This document shows, in pieces, positions 15,603 to 24,557 of a DNA stretch of 64,000 bases. A program made the translations under genes and the position numbers. Origin of the DNA: Blautia schinkii DSM 10518 (GTDB lineage: Bacteria; Bacillota; Clostridia; Lachnospirales; Lachnospiraceae); assembly GCA_000702025.1 (NCBI GenBank), contig JNKJ01000008.1, positions 62,001-126,000 on the forward strand, read 5' to 3'. Within the stretch, counting starts at the first letter, position 1. Every line of letters starts with the position of its first letter. Under the pieces are notes generated by a model. The model made no database searches, had not been told where the DNA came from, and saw only the letters and a list, made by a program, of their open reading frames with translations.

Positions 15603-17891
15603 TCATGTCCAAGTATTCTCGTTGATTTCTAAAGTGTCGCCGGGCCGGAATTCCCAAGCCAGACTGTTATCTCCATACCGTATTTTGCAGTGTCCATTCG
15701 CGCCGGCTTTGAGATAAGCCTTTTTCAGTCTCCCATTTTTCCAGTAAATATCTGCTTTTCCGGCGTTTTTAACAGACACACCCAAGAGCTGTCCTTTCGC
15801 CCATTCAGGAGGAAGAGACGGCAGCAATTTGATTTCTTTCTCACTGCTCTGTATTAAAAGCTCAGTCATTGCTGCAGTAAATCCGGTATTTCCATCCAGC
15901 TCCCAGGTCCCCATCCACATACTTGTCTCGTCACTCATTACGGACGCCAGATTTGTCCGTACCAGCTTCTCAAAGGTATCCCGTATAATTTTCCCGGCGG
16001 AGACTCCGTCACCCAGCCTTGCGTAATATCCCAGGAGCATATTCATACCCCAGGAGGTAATCTCAAAGTTGTCATAACGAAGCGCAATACTCTTTCGGAC
16101 CCCTTCCGCCAGTTCAGGAGTGGATTCTGCATCAATCTGTGAAAACGGATACAATCCAAGTAAGTGTGAAGTGTGCCTGTGGTTGGGAATCGGCTCGTCA
16201 AAATCGTAAAACCACTCCTGAAGCTGCCCCTTTTTCCCAAGCTTATATGGCGGCAGTTTTTCAAGAACCTCTGCCACTTTGTGCGATACTATATCTTCTT
16301 TTATTCCAATCTCCAGTCTGGCTTTGAGGTATATGGAAAGAAGCTCACGTATCAGTAATACATCGCAGGTATTAGAAAGCGCCAGGAAATAGTTCTTGCC
16401 ATCCACTGAGAACTGATTCTCAGGCGAATACGAAGGTCCTGCCATAAAGTATCCGCTTTCCTCATCCATGAAAACATAGTCCAGCACAAACCGCACGGCA
16501 CCGTCCAGCATACAGTAACCATCTTTTTCCAGAAATGGCCTGTCCTTTGTATATTCATAATAGTCCCATATCATGACAGCACACCAGGCGCCTCCCAAAG
16601 ACCATGCCCCCCAATTATAGGCCCATCCAAGTGAGGTAAAGCCCCATGGATTAGAAACTACATGGGCTGTCCACCCGTCCGCCTCATAGGCTTCCCTGGC
16701 TGTACAGGTACCGGAGGGAATAAGGACCTGCTTCATGTACCGGAAGAATGGCTGATAACATTCAGGCAGGCTGCAAAGCGCTGCTGCCCAGTACTGCATC
16801 TGCAGGTTCATATCAATATGCATGTCCTGGGTACAATCAATATTGTTATAGATATTGTCATTCCAGATTCCGCCCATATGGGTGGGAAGAGGGGAATCCT
16901 CTCTTGAAGAAGCTATGAGAAGATATCTTCCATACTGATACATTAGAGCATACAGTGATAAATCCTCTTCCCCATCAATTACATGTTTTATCCGTACATC
17001 AGTAGGAATCTCACTTTTATCCTCCTGTCCAAGGGAAATATCCATTCGCTGAAACAAGGGCTGCACATCCTGGATATGTTCTTCCCGGCAGGAATCATAG
17101 CCTTTGAAGACCGCTTTTTCTACGCGTTCTTTCGCACAGGCTTCAGGATCTTCCATAAACATAGTGGTTTCCAGATCCAGAAACAATTCCAGACGTGATG
17201 CCTGCGCTGTATACAGAACACCATCCTCCCACCATATCGTTCCGTCCGTCAGAAGCTTTACACATCCTTCGAGATGTACGCCGTGTGTTCCATCGCTATG
17301 CAATGTTTCCAGGGCATCACCGGAAATCCTTCCGTATTCTCCGTCCCAACTACATAAGGCTGTCTGATTTCCAATTCCCTCATAACGGATTTCCAATCCA
17401 AACCTCTCTCCAGCCTCGATTTTCATACAGAACACTTGGGAGGGGTTTGACACAAAGCATTCCCGAAACATCTGAGTTTCGCTAATATTGAACCTGGTTC
17501 CGGATAGGCTGTTTTCTAAGTCAAGATAGCGCAGATAATCGTCTGACTGTACCTCTCCCTGTAGGCCCGTAAGCTTCAGCTTCAGTTCTCCTACCGGCAT
17601 ATTGGTCCCATACTGGTTTTTATTTCCAACGAAACCATGGCCAAGCCGGTCAGCCTCCTCATAATTTCCTGACAAAAGCGCCTTGCGTATCTGTTCCATC
17701 AGTGCTTTTGTTCCGGGACGGTTATTATCCCTGGAGGCGGCTCCTGACCAGAAGCTGCTTTCATCAATCTGGATTCGTTCCTCCAGGGTCCCACCGTACA
17801 CCATCGCTCCTATCCTGCCGTTTCCTACAGGCAGAGCATCAATCCATTGTACAGCAGGATTTTTGTACCATAGCATATTTTTCTGTCTCAT
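15603..17891 (-). CDS. GH95 family glycoside hydrolase (alpha-L-fucosidase-like)
   Basis: A 762-residue cytosolic enzyme matching family 95: N-terminal beta domain (LPVGNGRIGAMVYGG, residues 20-34), linker, (alpha/alpha)6 barrel and C-terminal beta domain. The general acid should be E491 in GPSYSPENQF. In characterised members two asparagines (N-x-N before xxMNYW) activate the water. Here that segment is D360-M-N362-L-Q-M-Q-Y-W, so the first Asn is Asp. Family activities include alpha-1,2-L-fucosidase and alpha-L-galactosidase, and the substitution leaves specificity open. Neighbouring beta-mannosidase and importer suggest a fucosylated or galactosylated mannoside substrate. The start has only a weak ribosome binding site. 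Confidence 0.85.
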   Translation of the reverse strand: MRQKNMLWYKNPAVQWIDALPVGNGRIGAMVYGGTLEERIQIDESSFWSGAASRDNNRPGTKALMEQIRKALLSGNYEEADRLGHGFVGNKNQYGTNMPVGELKLKLTGLQGEVQSDDYLRYLDLENSLSGTRFNISETQMFRECFVSNPSQVFCMKIEAGERFGLEIRYEGIGNQTALCSWDGEYGRISGDALETLHSDGTHGVHLEGCVKLLTDGTIWWEDGVLYTAQASRLELFLDLETTMFMEDPEACAKERVEKAVFKGYDSCREEHIQDVQPLFQRMDISLGQEDKSEIPTDVRIKHVIDGEEDLSLYALMYQYGRYLLIASSREDSPLPTHMGGIWNDNIYNNIDCTQDMHIDMNLQMQYWAAALCSLPECYQPFFRYMKQVLIPSGTCTAREAYEADGWTAHVVSNPWGFTSLGWAYNWGAWSLGGAWCAVMIWDYYEYTKDRPFLEKDGYCMLDGAVRFVLDYVFMDEESGYFMAGPSYSPENQFSVDGKNYFLALSNTCDVLLIRELLSIYLKARLEIGIKEDIVSHKVAEVLEKLPPYKLGKKGQLQEWFYDFDEPIPNHRHTSHLLGLYPFSQIDAESTPELAEGVRKSIALRYDNFEITSWGMNMLLGYYARLGDGVSAGKIIRDTFEKLVRTNLASVMSDETSMWMGTWELDGNTGFTAAMTELLIQSSEKEIKLLPSLPPEWAKGQLLGVSVKNAGKADIYWKNGRLKKAYLKAGANGHCKIRYGDNSLAWEFRPGDTLEINENTWT

Positions 17892-17904
17892 ATGATCTCT
17901 GTGC

Positions 17905-18738
17905 CTATCCTTTCACTGCGCCGCCGATGGTAAGCGCTTTTTCTACCTGTTCGCTGAAAATCAGGTACATCAGTATGGTAGGGATACTGGAAATAACAAA
18001 GCACGCACCCATCGCTCCCCAGTCTGTAGAATGCTGTCCCACAAAGGCAGAAAGACCGATGGGCAATGTTTTGACCTCTGTCTTGGAAATCAAGATAGAT
18101 GCGAGTGTGTATTCATTCCAGATATTTAAAAATGCAAAAATGAGCGAGGTAGCCACAGCCGGTTTGATCAGCGGCACCATGATATGAAGGAAGGTTTTGC
18201 ATACTCCGGCTCCGTCCAGGAACGCGGACTCTTCCATTTCTTTTGGGAGTGCCCGGAAAGAGGTAGACAATACCATGGCGGTAAAGGCCATATTAAAAGC
18301 AATGTAGGGAATGATCAGAGCAAAATATGTATTTGCCAGGTGCATGTTTTTTACAAGGATTGCCAGGGGAATGATGATTACCTGAATCGGTATAAAAAGT
18401 CCCATGGTAATATAAAATACGGCTGCATTTTTGAATCTCCAGGTCATCCTGGTAGTGGCATAAGAAAAAGGAAGCGCCAGCACAAGGATTCCCGCAACAG
18501 ATGCAAAGGTTACCAGAATACTGTTCTTAAAGTATAGGATTAGGTCAAAAGCATTGAATGCCCGAACATAATTATCAAACTGAGGCTCCATAGGCAGTCC
18601 GAAAGGATTCGTGAAAAAGATTTCATTGTTTGTCTTTAAAGAGTAGAACAACAGGTACAGCAATGGGTAGATACAGATTACACTGAATAAAATCAACAGT
18701 GCAATCAACACATATTTTTTCGTTTTTTTGGCACTCAT
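17905..18738 (-). CDS. Carbohydrate ABC transporter permease, locus 2 (MalG type)
   Basis: A 277-residue membrane protein with six predicted membrane segments, the first at residues 10-32. The EAA loop reads EESAFLDGAGVCKTFLH near residue 175. It is the second half of the locus 2 translocation pore. Its gene starts 18 bp after the other permease, with GGAGTGG upstream, and is followed 13 bp later by the GH95 gene. Confidence 0.93.
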   Translation of the reverse strand: MSAKKTKKYVLIALLILFSVICIYPLLYLLFYSLKTNNEIFFTNPFGLPMEPQFDNYVRAFNAFDLILYFKNSILVTFASVAGILVLALPFSYATTRMTWRFKNAAVFYITMGLFIPIQVIIIPLAILVKNMHLANTYFALIIPYIAFNMAFTAMVLSTSFRALPKEMEESAFLDGAGVCKTFLHIMVPLIKPAVATSLIFAFLNIWNEYTLASILISKTEVKTLPIGLSAFVGQHSTDWGAMGACFVISSIPTILMYLIFSEQVEKALTIGGAVKG

Positions 18739-18756
18739 TATTTTCCACTCCTTTCA

Positions 18757-19635
18757 TCAGTATTTTTCTTTTGAGCTGAATATCTTGTTTATGATAAAGG
18801 TTGCCAACAGACATTGCGCCACAAGTATTACCGCCGAAGCACAGCCATAGCCATATTCCCCCACATTAAAGGCAGATCGGAAGGTCATGTACGTCAATGT
18901 GTAGGTAGAAGTGCCCGGTCCGCCCTTTGTGAGCAGATTCATGTGGGCAAAGGCATTGAAGCCTCCTGTAATGGCGAATACAAAGCACATACGGTAGGTA
19001 TCCTTCAGCATGGGCAGCAGGATTTTCAGATTGATCTGCATATTGGTGGCACCGTCAATCCGCGCGGCCTCCAGATAGTCCTCCGGGATAGACTTTGCGC
19101 CGGAATACATGATGGTAAACTGATACCCGGTAAACTGCCATACGTTTACAAAAGCGACTGCAACGATCGCCCAGTTCATATCGGAAAGCCAATTCTGCCG
19201 GTAGTTCAATCCTAAGGCCTGAAACAGATTGTTGAACAGACCAAATTCCGGGTCATAAATGGATGACCAAAGCTGGCAGGCCACGGTAACGGACAGCACC
19301 ACCGGAATAAAGAAGGATGAACGGAAAAAGCGTTTAAACGGGATGTTTTTATTCATAAGTGCAAACATTAAAAGCGTTGCAAGCCCCATCTGAAATACCA
19401 CGAGAATTCCCGCAAATATAAGCCCGTTTTTCAAAGATTCGTAAAACAGGTCATCCGTAAACAGTTCCTTATAATTATCCAATCCTGTGAAAATAGCTTC
19501 CGACAGCCCGTCCCAGTCATAAAAGCTTTTCTGTAATGTCTGCAGAATGGGATAAAACACAACTATAGTGAAAACCAAAAGAGCAGGAAGCGTGAAAAAC
19601 GCGATCACTCTTTTGTTGCCTAGCATTTTCTGCAT
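18757..19635 (-). CDS. Sugar ABC transporter permease, locus 2 (MalF type)
   Basis: A 292-residue membrane protein with six hydrophobic segments, a proline-rich cytoplasmic start and the EAA loop EAARIDGATNMQINLKILLP near residue 200. It pairs with the permease encoded 18 bp downstream and takes sugar from the SBP encoded just upstream. GGAGATG precedes the start. A strong hairpin in the 142-bp gap upstream probably lowers permease expression relative to the SBP. Confidence 0.93.
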   Translation of the reverse strand: MQKMLGNKRVIAFFTLPALLVFTIVVFYPILQTLQKSFYDWDGLSEAIFTGLDNYKELFTDDLFYESLKNGLIFAGILVVFQMGLATLLMFALMNKNIPFKRFFRSSFFIPVVLSVTVACQLWSSIYDPEFGLFNNLFQALGLNYRQNWLSDMNWAIVAVAFVNVWQFTGYQFTIMYSGAKSIPEDYLEAARIDGATNMQINLKILLPMLKDTYRMCFVFAITGGFNAFAHMNLLTKGGPGTSTYTLTYMTFRSAFNVGEYGYGCASAVILVAQCLLATFIINKIFSSKEKY

Positions 19636-19694
19636 GATTTTTTCATCTCCTAACTTAACTTGATCCGATTGTTTTCCTTATGGGGAAAAGGCAT

Positions 19695-19760
19695 AAAAAC
19701 AGCGTATCAGGGAATGACTCCGTGTCTCTTTTCTTCCACGCTTCCCGATACGCCGTTTTT
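19695..19760 (-). terminator. Intercistronic hairpin between SBP and permease genes
   Basis: Positions 19695-19714 pair with 19742-19760 (18 bp, one bulge, one mismatch). On the minus strand the stem ends in TTTTTATG. It sits 18 bp past the SBP stop. Partial termination or 3'-end protection here would give more SBP than permease mRNA. Confidence 0.7.
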
Positions 19761-19777
19761 GCCGGAGCTTTTAAGTG

Positions 19778-21064
19778 TTATTTGGTACTCTTTTCAATGC
19801 TTTTATCTACATTTTTAATGAAATCCTCTGCGGATTCGCCTACCAGAAGCTTCTGCAGCTCTTCAGTCATATCTGCGGAGAACTTAGTGTTGGCAAGAGT
19901 ATGGATAAACTTGGAGCCATAGGTGATTTCAGGGATAATATCCAGAAGCTTCTGCTGAACATCTTCCAGTTCCCCTTCGATTTCCAGGTTTTCTGTTTTA
20001 ACAGGAGCAGACAGAAGTTTATATTTGCTGTATTCCTGCTCTTCTCTTGCGGAAGCGAAAATAGCTGCCACATCGGTTGCGATTTCCGGATACTCTGTGT
20101 TTGCGGATACTGCAAGTCCTGCGGTGTCAGGACCTCCGGCCATACGGTACTTGCTGTCCTCTGCCCCTGCATCTGCGGTAGGATAGGTTTCTAAGAAGTC
20201 ACCGTTTTCGCCCAGGTTATTGATCAGGTCAGAAAGATACCAGCTTCCGTTGAGGAACATGGCTGCTTTGCCTTCTGTAAAAAGGGCATTGGCTGTTTCA
20301 TAATCTGCATTTGTCACGCCGTCCTGGAAGATTCCGGCTTCTACTGCATCTGCGATGCGGTTGATCGCTTTAGAGAAATCTTCATCAGAAGCCTTGGAAG
20401 TTCCCTCTGAGAGTGCTTTTACGCCTCCCGGATTTTCCTTCAGTGCAAAAGCGTCAAAAAATGCGCCCACCGGCCATGGCTCTTTTCCGAACATGGCTAC
20501 CGGAATAATATCAATTGCTCTAAGCTCTTTAATAGCTGTCATCAGTTCATCGTAGTTTTCAGGAACCTTAATATTGTTATCCTCAAAAATCTGCTTGTTA
20601 TAGTACCAAAGGACAGGCGGAATTCCATCGATTGGGAACTGATAGATATGTCCGTCTAAGGATTTCAGGCAGTTGTCAATGACATTCTGGGGAAGGTTTT
20701 CTTCATAATTAGATTCTGCATAATAATCATCCAGCTCGAGAATGCTTCCGCTCTTTGCAAGTACGTCAGCAAGTCCGCCGTCTACCTTGAAAATGTCAGG
20801 AAGGTCTCCGGTGGCTGCTCTTGTCTTTAAGGTCTGGCCGCCGTCCTGAGGGAAATCCTCAAACTCCAGGGTGACATTCGGGTATTTTTCTTTTACCTTT
20901 TCTGCTGCATAATCTGCCAGGGCCTTGCTGTCGTCATAGTAGTGAATACATACGGACAGAGTGATTTCCTCGTCTGTTTCAGCGGCCTGTACACTTGCAG
21001 GTACCAAAAGTCCTGTCAACATAGCTGCGGAGATTCCAATGCTTAATGCTTTTTTTAATTTCAT
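19778..21064 (-). CDS. Extracellular sugar-binding protein of ABC importer, locus 2
   Basis: A 428-residue family 1 solute-binding protein. The first 28 residues are a classic Sec signal peptide (KLKK, hydrophobic core, ASVQA/AET). There is no cysteine in that region, so it is not an obvious lipoprotein, which is unusual for a Gram-positive SBP. The family segment FLNGSWYLSDL is present. It binds the oligosaccharide handled by the GH2 and GH95 enzymes of this locus. An extended -10 promoter lies upstream, and the YesN gene ends 104 bp away at a terminator, so the SBP starts a separate transcript. Confidence 0.92.
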   Translation of the reverse strand: MKLKKALSIGISAAMLTGLLVPASVQAAETDEEITLSVCIHYYDDSKALADYAAEKVKEKYPNVTLEFEDFPQDGGQTLKTRAATGDLPDIFKVDGGLADVLAKSGSILELDDYYAESNYEENLPQNVIDNCLKSLDGHIYQFPIDGIPPVLWYYNKQIFEDNNIKVPENYDELMTAIKELRAIDIIPVAMFGKEPWPVGAFFDAFALKENPGGVKALSEGTSKASDEDFSKAINRIADAVEAGIFQDGVTNADYETANALFTEGKAAMFLNGSWYLSDLINNLGENGDFLETYPTADAGAEDSKYRMAGGPDTAGLAVSANTEYPEIATDVAAIFASAREEQEYSKYKLLSAPVKTENLEIEGELEDVQQKLLDIIPEITYGSKFIHTLANTKFSADMTEELQKLLVGESAEDFIKNVDKSIEKSTK

Positions 21065-21099
21065 TTTTGTTTCCTCTCTTTCCCGTTCTTGATGATGTC

Positions 21100-21108
21100 A
21101 GTATAGCA
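21100..21108 (-). promoter_or_regulatory. Candidate extended -10 of the locus 2 SBP operon
   Basis: Leftward TGCTATACT (TGn plus TATACT) about 36 bp upstream of the SBP start, with no recognisable -35. The same TGC plus -10 pattern occurs before the locus 1 SBP. The missing -35 fits activation by the AraC-type regulator encoded just upstream. Confidence 0.45.
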
Positions 21109-21156
21109 CAGTAGTTGCAGGGACCATTAGGATTATGCTAGTCTCAATTGGCAAAA

Positions 21157-21180
21157 AACAGGCCTTTTCAACGGCCTGTT
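21157..21180 (-). terminator. Intrinsic terminator after the locus 2 response regulator
   Basis: An 8-9 bp stem, AACAGGCC/GGCCTGTT, with an 8-nt loop, followed on the minus strand by a run of T. The regulator stop codon (21168-21170) lies in the loop, as with the locus 1 regulator terminator. Confidence 0.85.
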
Positions 21181-22778
21181 TCTTCCTTATTTTGTAATTG
21201 ACTCATATACTGTCTGGGTGATATGTGATAATATTTCTTAAAGCACTTACTGAAATATCCGGCATCCAGATACCCGGACATTTCCGCTATCTGAGCTATG
21301 GAATAGATGTTTTCTTCCATTTTCTCCTTGGCGGCCTTCATGCGGACAGAAAGGATATAATCCTGTATGGTATAATCCTTGTATTTAGAAAAAATCTTGC
21401 GGATATAACTGATATCCAGGTAAACAGCCTCGGAAATATCCTCCGCAGTCAGCTCAAAATCTGAATAGTGCTGGGAGATATAGGCTTCGACCTCTTCAAT
21501 GATCTGTTCCGCCCGCTTGGAACGGGGGCGCTTAAAATAGTCTGCAGTTGTCTGGAAAATATGCAGAAGCCAGCGGAAGCTTTCTTCCATAGATTCCATT
21601 TTCTTTAATTCCTGATAGGGGGAGAAGCCTGCTCCAAGGATTTCCTGGATATCCCCTTTCATCTCTACAATGTAGGAAAGGCATACAGACAGTATCCCCA
21701 TAATGGCCGCATTGATATAATCCACAGAATAATGGTTAGCCACCATCTCCTGTTCTGCCAGAGAAAGGACCTCTTCCACTTTTTTTCTGTCGTTTTTTCT
21801 CAGATAGATCAGCAGCTTTTCGTTTAAATCCAGTCTGTAAAAATCTGCCCTGTGATTCTGCTGGGAAATCTCATCATAGCAGATGACTCTCCTGCCTCCG
21901 GAAACAAATTTATTCTGAAGGGAGATTACTGCTTTACGGTAGGATTCGGGGATACCGGAGAATTCCTGTACTGTACTGCCAATGCCCGCTGTCACGGAAA
22001 TGCCCAGAAGCTTGTATACCAGACCACACAATTGCTCCATGAAGCCCGGTATTTTTGTCTGTATTTCCGTGTCAGCACTATTCCACACGGATACGATCTG
22101 CTGCTCGTAATTATAAAAGGATATTTGTGTCATTCCCTCGTTGGCTGCCAGCTCCTCCAGGATATTACGGATTCCGAACAGCCACAGGCTTTTATCTCTG
22201 CTTAAAACATCCCTGCTCTGGTTTTTATCCATCTCAACGAGACTAACGATTGAAAATGGCAATTCAAGGGTGACTCCAAGCTGCTCCAGCATCTCCTGGT
22301 ATTCTTCTGTTCCCTCCTTTTCAATCCTCATCATTTTATTGAGCATTTCTTCCCGGATGATTTTTCTGTCACGGAGATATCTTGTCTGTGCTTCTTTCTT
22401 CTGCTGGATAAGTTCTTTGAGCTTCAGCATGACCTTTCCCAGCTCTTCTTTAGAAAAAGGCTTCAGCAGATATTCACTTACACCAAGCTTCACAGCTTTT
22501 CTGGCATACTCAAACTCAGAATATCCGGTGATAAAAACCACATACGTCTCAGGTGAAAGCTGTTTTAATTTTTCCGTCAGCACAAGCCCGTCCATTTTCG
22601 GCATATTGATATCAAGGAGCGCGATATCAGGCCGCTCCTGCTCCAGTAAATCCAATACCTGCTGACCATTGGCAGCAATCCCGCAAATACGGAATCCCAG
22701 AGCCTCCCAGTCCAGTACCTTTTCCATATAATCCCGAAATCTTTTTTCATCATCTGCAAGAACTACTTTAATCATCAT
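21168..22778 (-). CDS. AraC-type response regulator (YesN), locus 2
   Basis: A 536-residue transcription factor. The receiver domain spans residues 1-125, with acidic pair D9-D10, phosphorylation site D56 in ALLDINMPKMDG and Lys in LLKPFSKEELG. A central linker of some 280 residues follows, then two C-terminal AraC helix-turn-helix units (ELTAEDISEAVYLDISYIRK and SIAQIAEMSGYLDAGYFSK). It overlaps the kinase gene by 11 bp, so translation is coupled. It probably activates the locus 2 SBP operon beginning just downstream. Confidence 0.92.
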   Translation of the reverse strand: MMIKVVLADDEKRFRDYMEKVLDWEALGFRICGIAANGQQVLDLLEQERPDIALLDINMPKMDGLVLTEKLKQLSPETYVVFITGYSEFEYARKAVKLGVSEYLLKPFSKEELGKVMLKLKELIQQKKEAQTRYLRDRKIIREEMLNKMMRIEKEGTEEYQEMLEQLGVTLELPFSIVSLVEMDKNQSRDVLSRDKSLWLFGIRNILEELAANEGMTQISFYNYEQQIVSVWNSADTEIQTKIPGFMEQLCGLVYKLLGISVTAGIGSTVQEFSGIPESYRKAVISLQNKFVSGGRRVICYDEISQQNHRADFYRLDLNEKLLIYLRKNDRKKVEEVLSLAEQEMVANHYSVDYINAAIMGILSVCLSYIVEMKGDIQEILGAGFSPYQELKKMESMEESFRWLLHIFQTTADYFKRPRSKRAEQIIEEVEAYISQHYSDFELTAEDISEAVYLDISYIRKIFSKYKDYTIQDYILSVRMKAAKEKMEENIYSIAQIAEMSGYLDAGYFSKCFKKYYHISPRQYMSQLQNKEETGR

Positions 22779-24555
22779 ATGCTTCTACCTTTGGTATCAC
22801 AATTCTGATACTTGTTCCTTCTTTTTTCTCCTTATCAATGGATAAGCCATAGCTCTCTCCAAAATACAGCTTTATGCGTTCGTGAACATTTTTCAATCCG
22901 AAATGCTTTTTTTCTTTCTCGTCGCTTTTCTGCAGAAGCTCATCAAACATCCGTGGCTCCATTCCTGCGCCGTCGTCCTCCACGGTTAAGATGACCGTAT
23001 CTCCCTGTTCCTTAGCCCGTATGGTGACACAGCCCTGTCCTTCTTTTTCTTTCAGTCCATGGTAAATCGCATTCTCAACAAGAGGCTGCAAGGTCATTTT
23101 GGGAAGCTTATATTTCAGGCATTCTTCCGGGGCGGAAATCTTATAGTTTATAATATCGCTGTACCGTTCCTTTTGTATAAACAGATAATTCTCTATATTT
23201 CGAAGCTCCTCACCAATGGAAACGACTTCCTCACCGCCGCTGAGACAGGTACGGTAGTAATCTGCCAGTGCTTTGGCAATTTTGCCTCCGATTTTCCCAT
23301 CGTCCATTTCGCAGCATACATAGATCAAATCCAGTGTATTATATAGAAAATGTGGTTTGATCTGTACCTGGAACAATGCAAGCTCAGTCTCACGCTTTCT
23401 TTTCTGCTCCTCCTTCACCTGATTAAGAAGCATCTGGATTCTCTCAAGCATGGTATTAAAGGTCTTTGAAAGTACGCCCACCTCGTCCTTACGGTCCACC
23501 ACACAGCGGCAGGAAAGCTCTCCGGCGGAAATCTTGTCTGCTGTTTCCGTTAATTCTTTAATAGGATTGGTGATCATTTCTGAAAGGACCAGGATAAAAA
23601 TTACGGCCATCACAATACATAAAACACCAATGGCGACGATGACGATTGTCATATAGTATACATCCTTCATAATATCGCGGATCGGTACTTCATTGACTAA
23701 GGTCCAGGAAAATTCATGATTCTTTTTGTTGGTCACAAGTACCGCTTTGTTATCTACGGTTGTCTGAAAGCTGGAACCGCTGTGCATTGAAATGCTCTGT
23801 ATAAAGTCCTTGTCCACTACTTTCTCCAGCTCATCCTCGGGATTCTGGCTGACGATCACTTCATTCCGCGCATCCAGGATATAGAATTTTTTTCGATATA
23901 CCTCATCGGCATTCCCGTGGAAAAACTTTGCAATGGAGCTTGTCTTTACATTGACCAGGAGGTATCCCAGATTTTCACCTGTACCGATGCGGATGATTCT
24001 TTTTCCCAGGGTAAGGATGGATTCCGCTTGTTTTTTCGGTGAGAAAGCTCTTTTCTCTACCGGAAAAACAAAGCTGTTTACAGGTCCAAAGGAAGGAATT
24101 TCTGCAATTAATGCATCCATCTCCTCTGTTCCCGGTGTCGTATTCATCCCTGCGCTGACCACATTATTCTGATTATCTATAAAAATAAGGGAATCGATAT
24201 CCTGGAAGCAGCTCTTATAATAGTTGAGTACCGAGGAAAGGCTGTTTTTAACAGATATAAATGAAATTCTGTTTACCTGTTCTGTTTCTGTTTCTTCATA
24301 TACCTGATTGATTCCCTGGATTGTGCTGTTCTGGCATAATTCCAGGTTGTTGTGAAGATTGCTGATCTGCAGATTGATCATCCCGCATTCATCCTGTATA
24401 CTTTGCTCAATCTTTGCGATATTCGAGTGATACAGGATTATGTTTGGAATAATCAATACCAGAATCATAAAAAACACGAGTATCGTGACAAATACTGTGA
24501 TTATTTTCCCCCGGACTGCCATATTTTTATAGCATTGCTTAATCTTCTTAACCAC
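22768..24555 (-). CDS. YesM-type sensor histidine kinase, locus 2
   Basis: A 595-residue membrane kinase: membrane segment at about residues 17-40, extracellular sensor to about 300, second membrane segment near 302-325, HAMP linker, His_kinase domain with IKPHFLYNTLD, and HATPase_c (LQPLVENAIYHGL, DDGAGM). The start is GTG at 24555. Its ribosome binding site GGAG lies inside the final codons of the endonuclease gene, which stops at 24558, so the two genes are translationally coupled. It pairs with the regulator encoded downstream (11-bp overlap) and likely senses the locus 2 glycan. Confidence 0.92.
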   Translation of the reverse strand: MVKKIKQCYKNMAVRGKIITVFVTILVFFMILVLIIPNIILYHSNIAKIEQSIQDECGMINLQISNLHNNLELCQNSTIQGINQVYEETETEQVNRISFISVKNSLSSVLNYYKSCFQDIDSLIFIDNQNNVVSAGMNTTPGTEEMDALIAEIPSFGPVNSFVFPVEKRAFSPKKQAESILTLGKRIIRIGTGENLGYLLVNVKTSSIAKFFHGNADEVYRKKFYILDARNEVIVSQNPEDELEKVVDKDFIQSISMHSGSSFQTTVDNKAVLVTNKKNHEFSWTLVNEVPIRDIMKDVYYMTIVIVAIGVLCIVMAVIFILVLSEMITNPIKELTETADKISAGELSCRCVVDRKDEVGVLSKTFNTMLERIQMLLNQVKEEQKRKRETELALFQVQIKPHFLYNTLDLIYVCCEMDDGKIGGKIAKALADYYRTCLSGGEEVVSIGEELRNIENYLFIQKERYSDIINYKISAPEECLKYKLPKMTLQPLVENAIYHGLKEKEGQGCVTIRAKEQGDTVILTVEDDGAGMEPRMFDELLQKSDEKEKKHFGLKNVHERIKLYFGESYGLSIDKEKKEGTSIRIVIPKVEAYDD

Positions 24556-24557
24556 AT

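Noticed and set aside
22141-22665. 174-residue Ser/Ile-rich frame antisense to the locus 2 regulator
   Set aside because: Its composition reflects the complementary strand of a normal gene, and it has no ribosome binding site.
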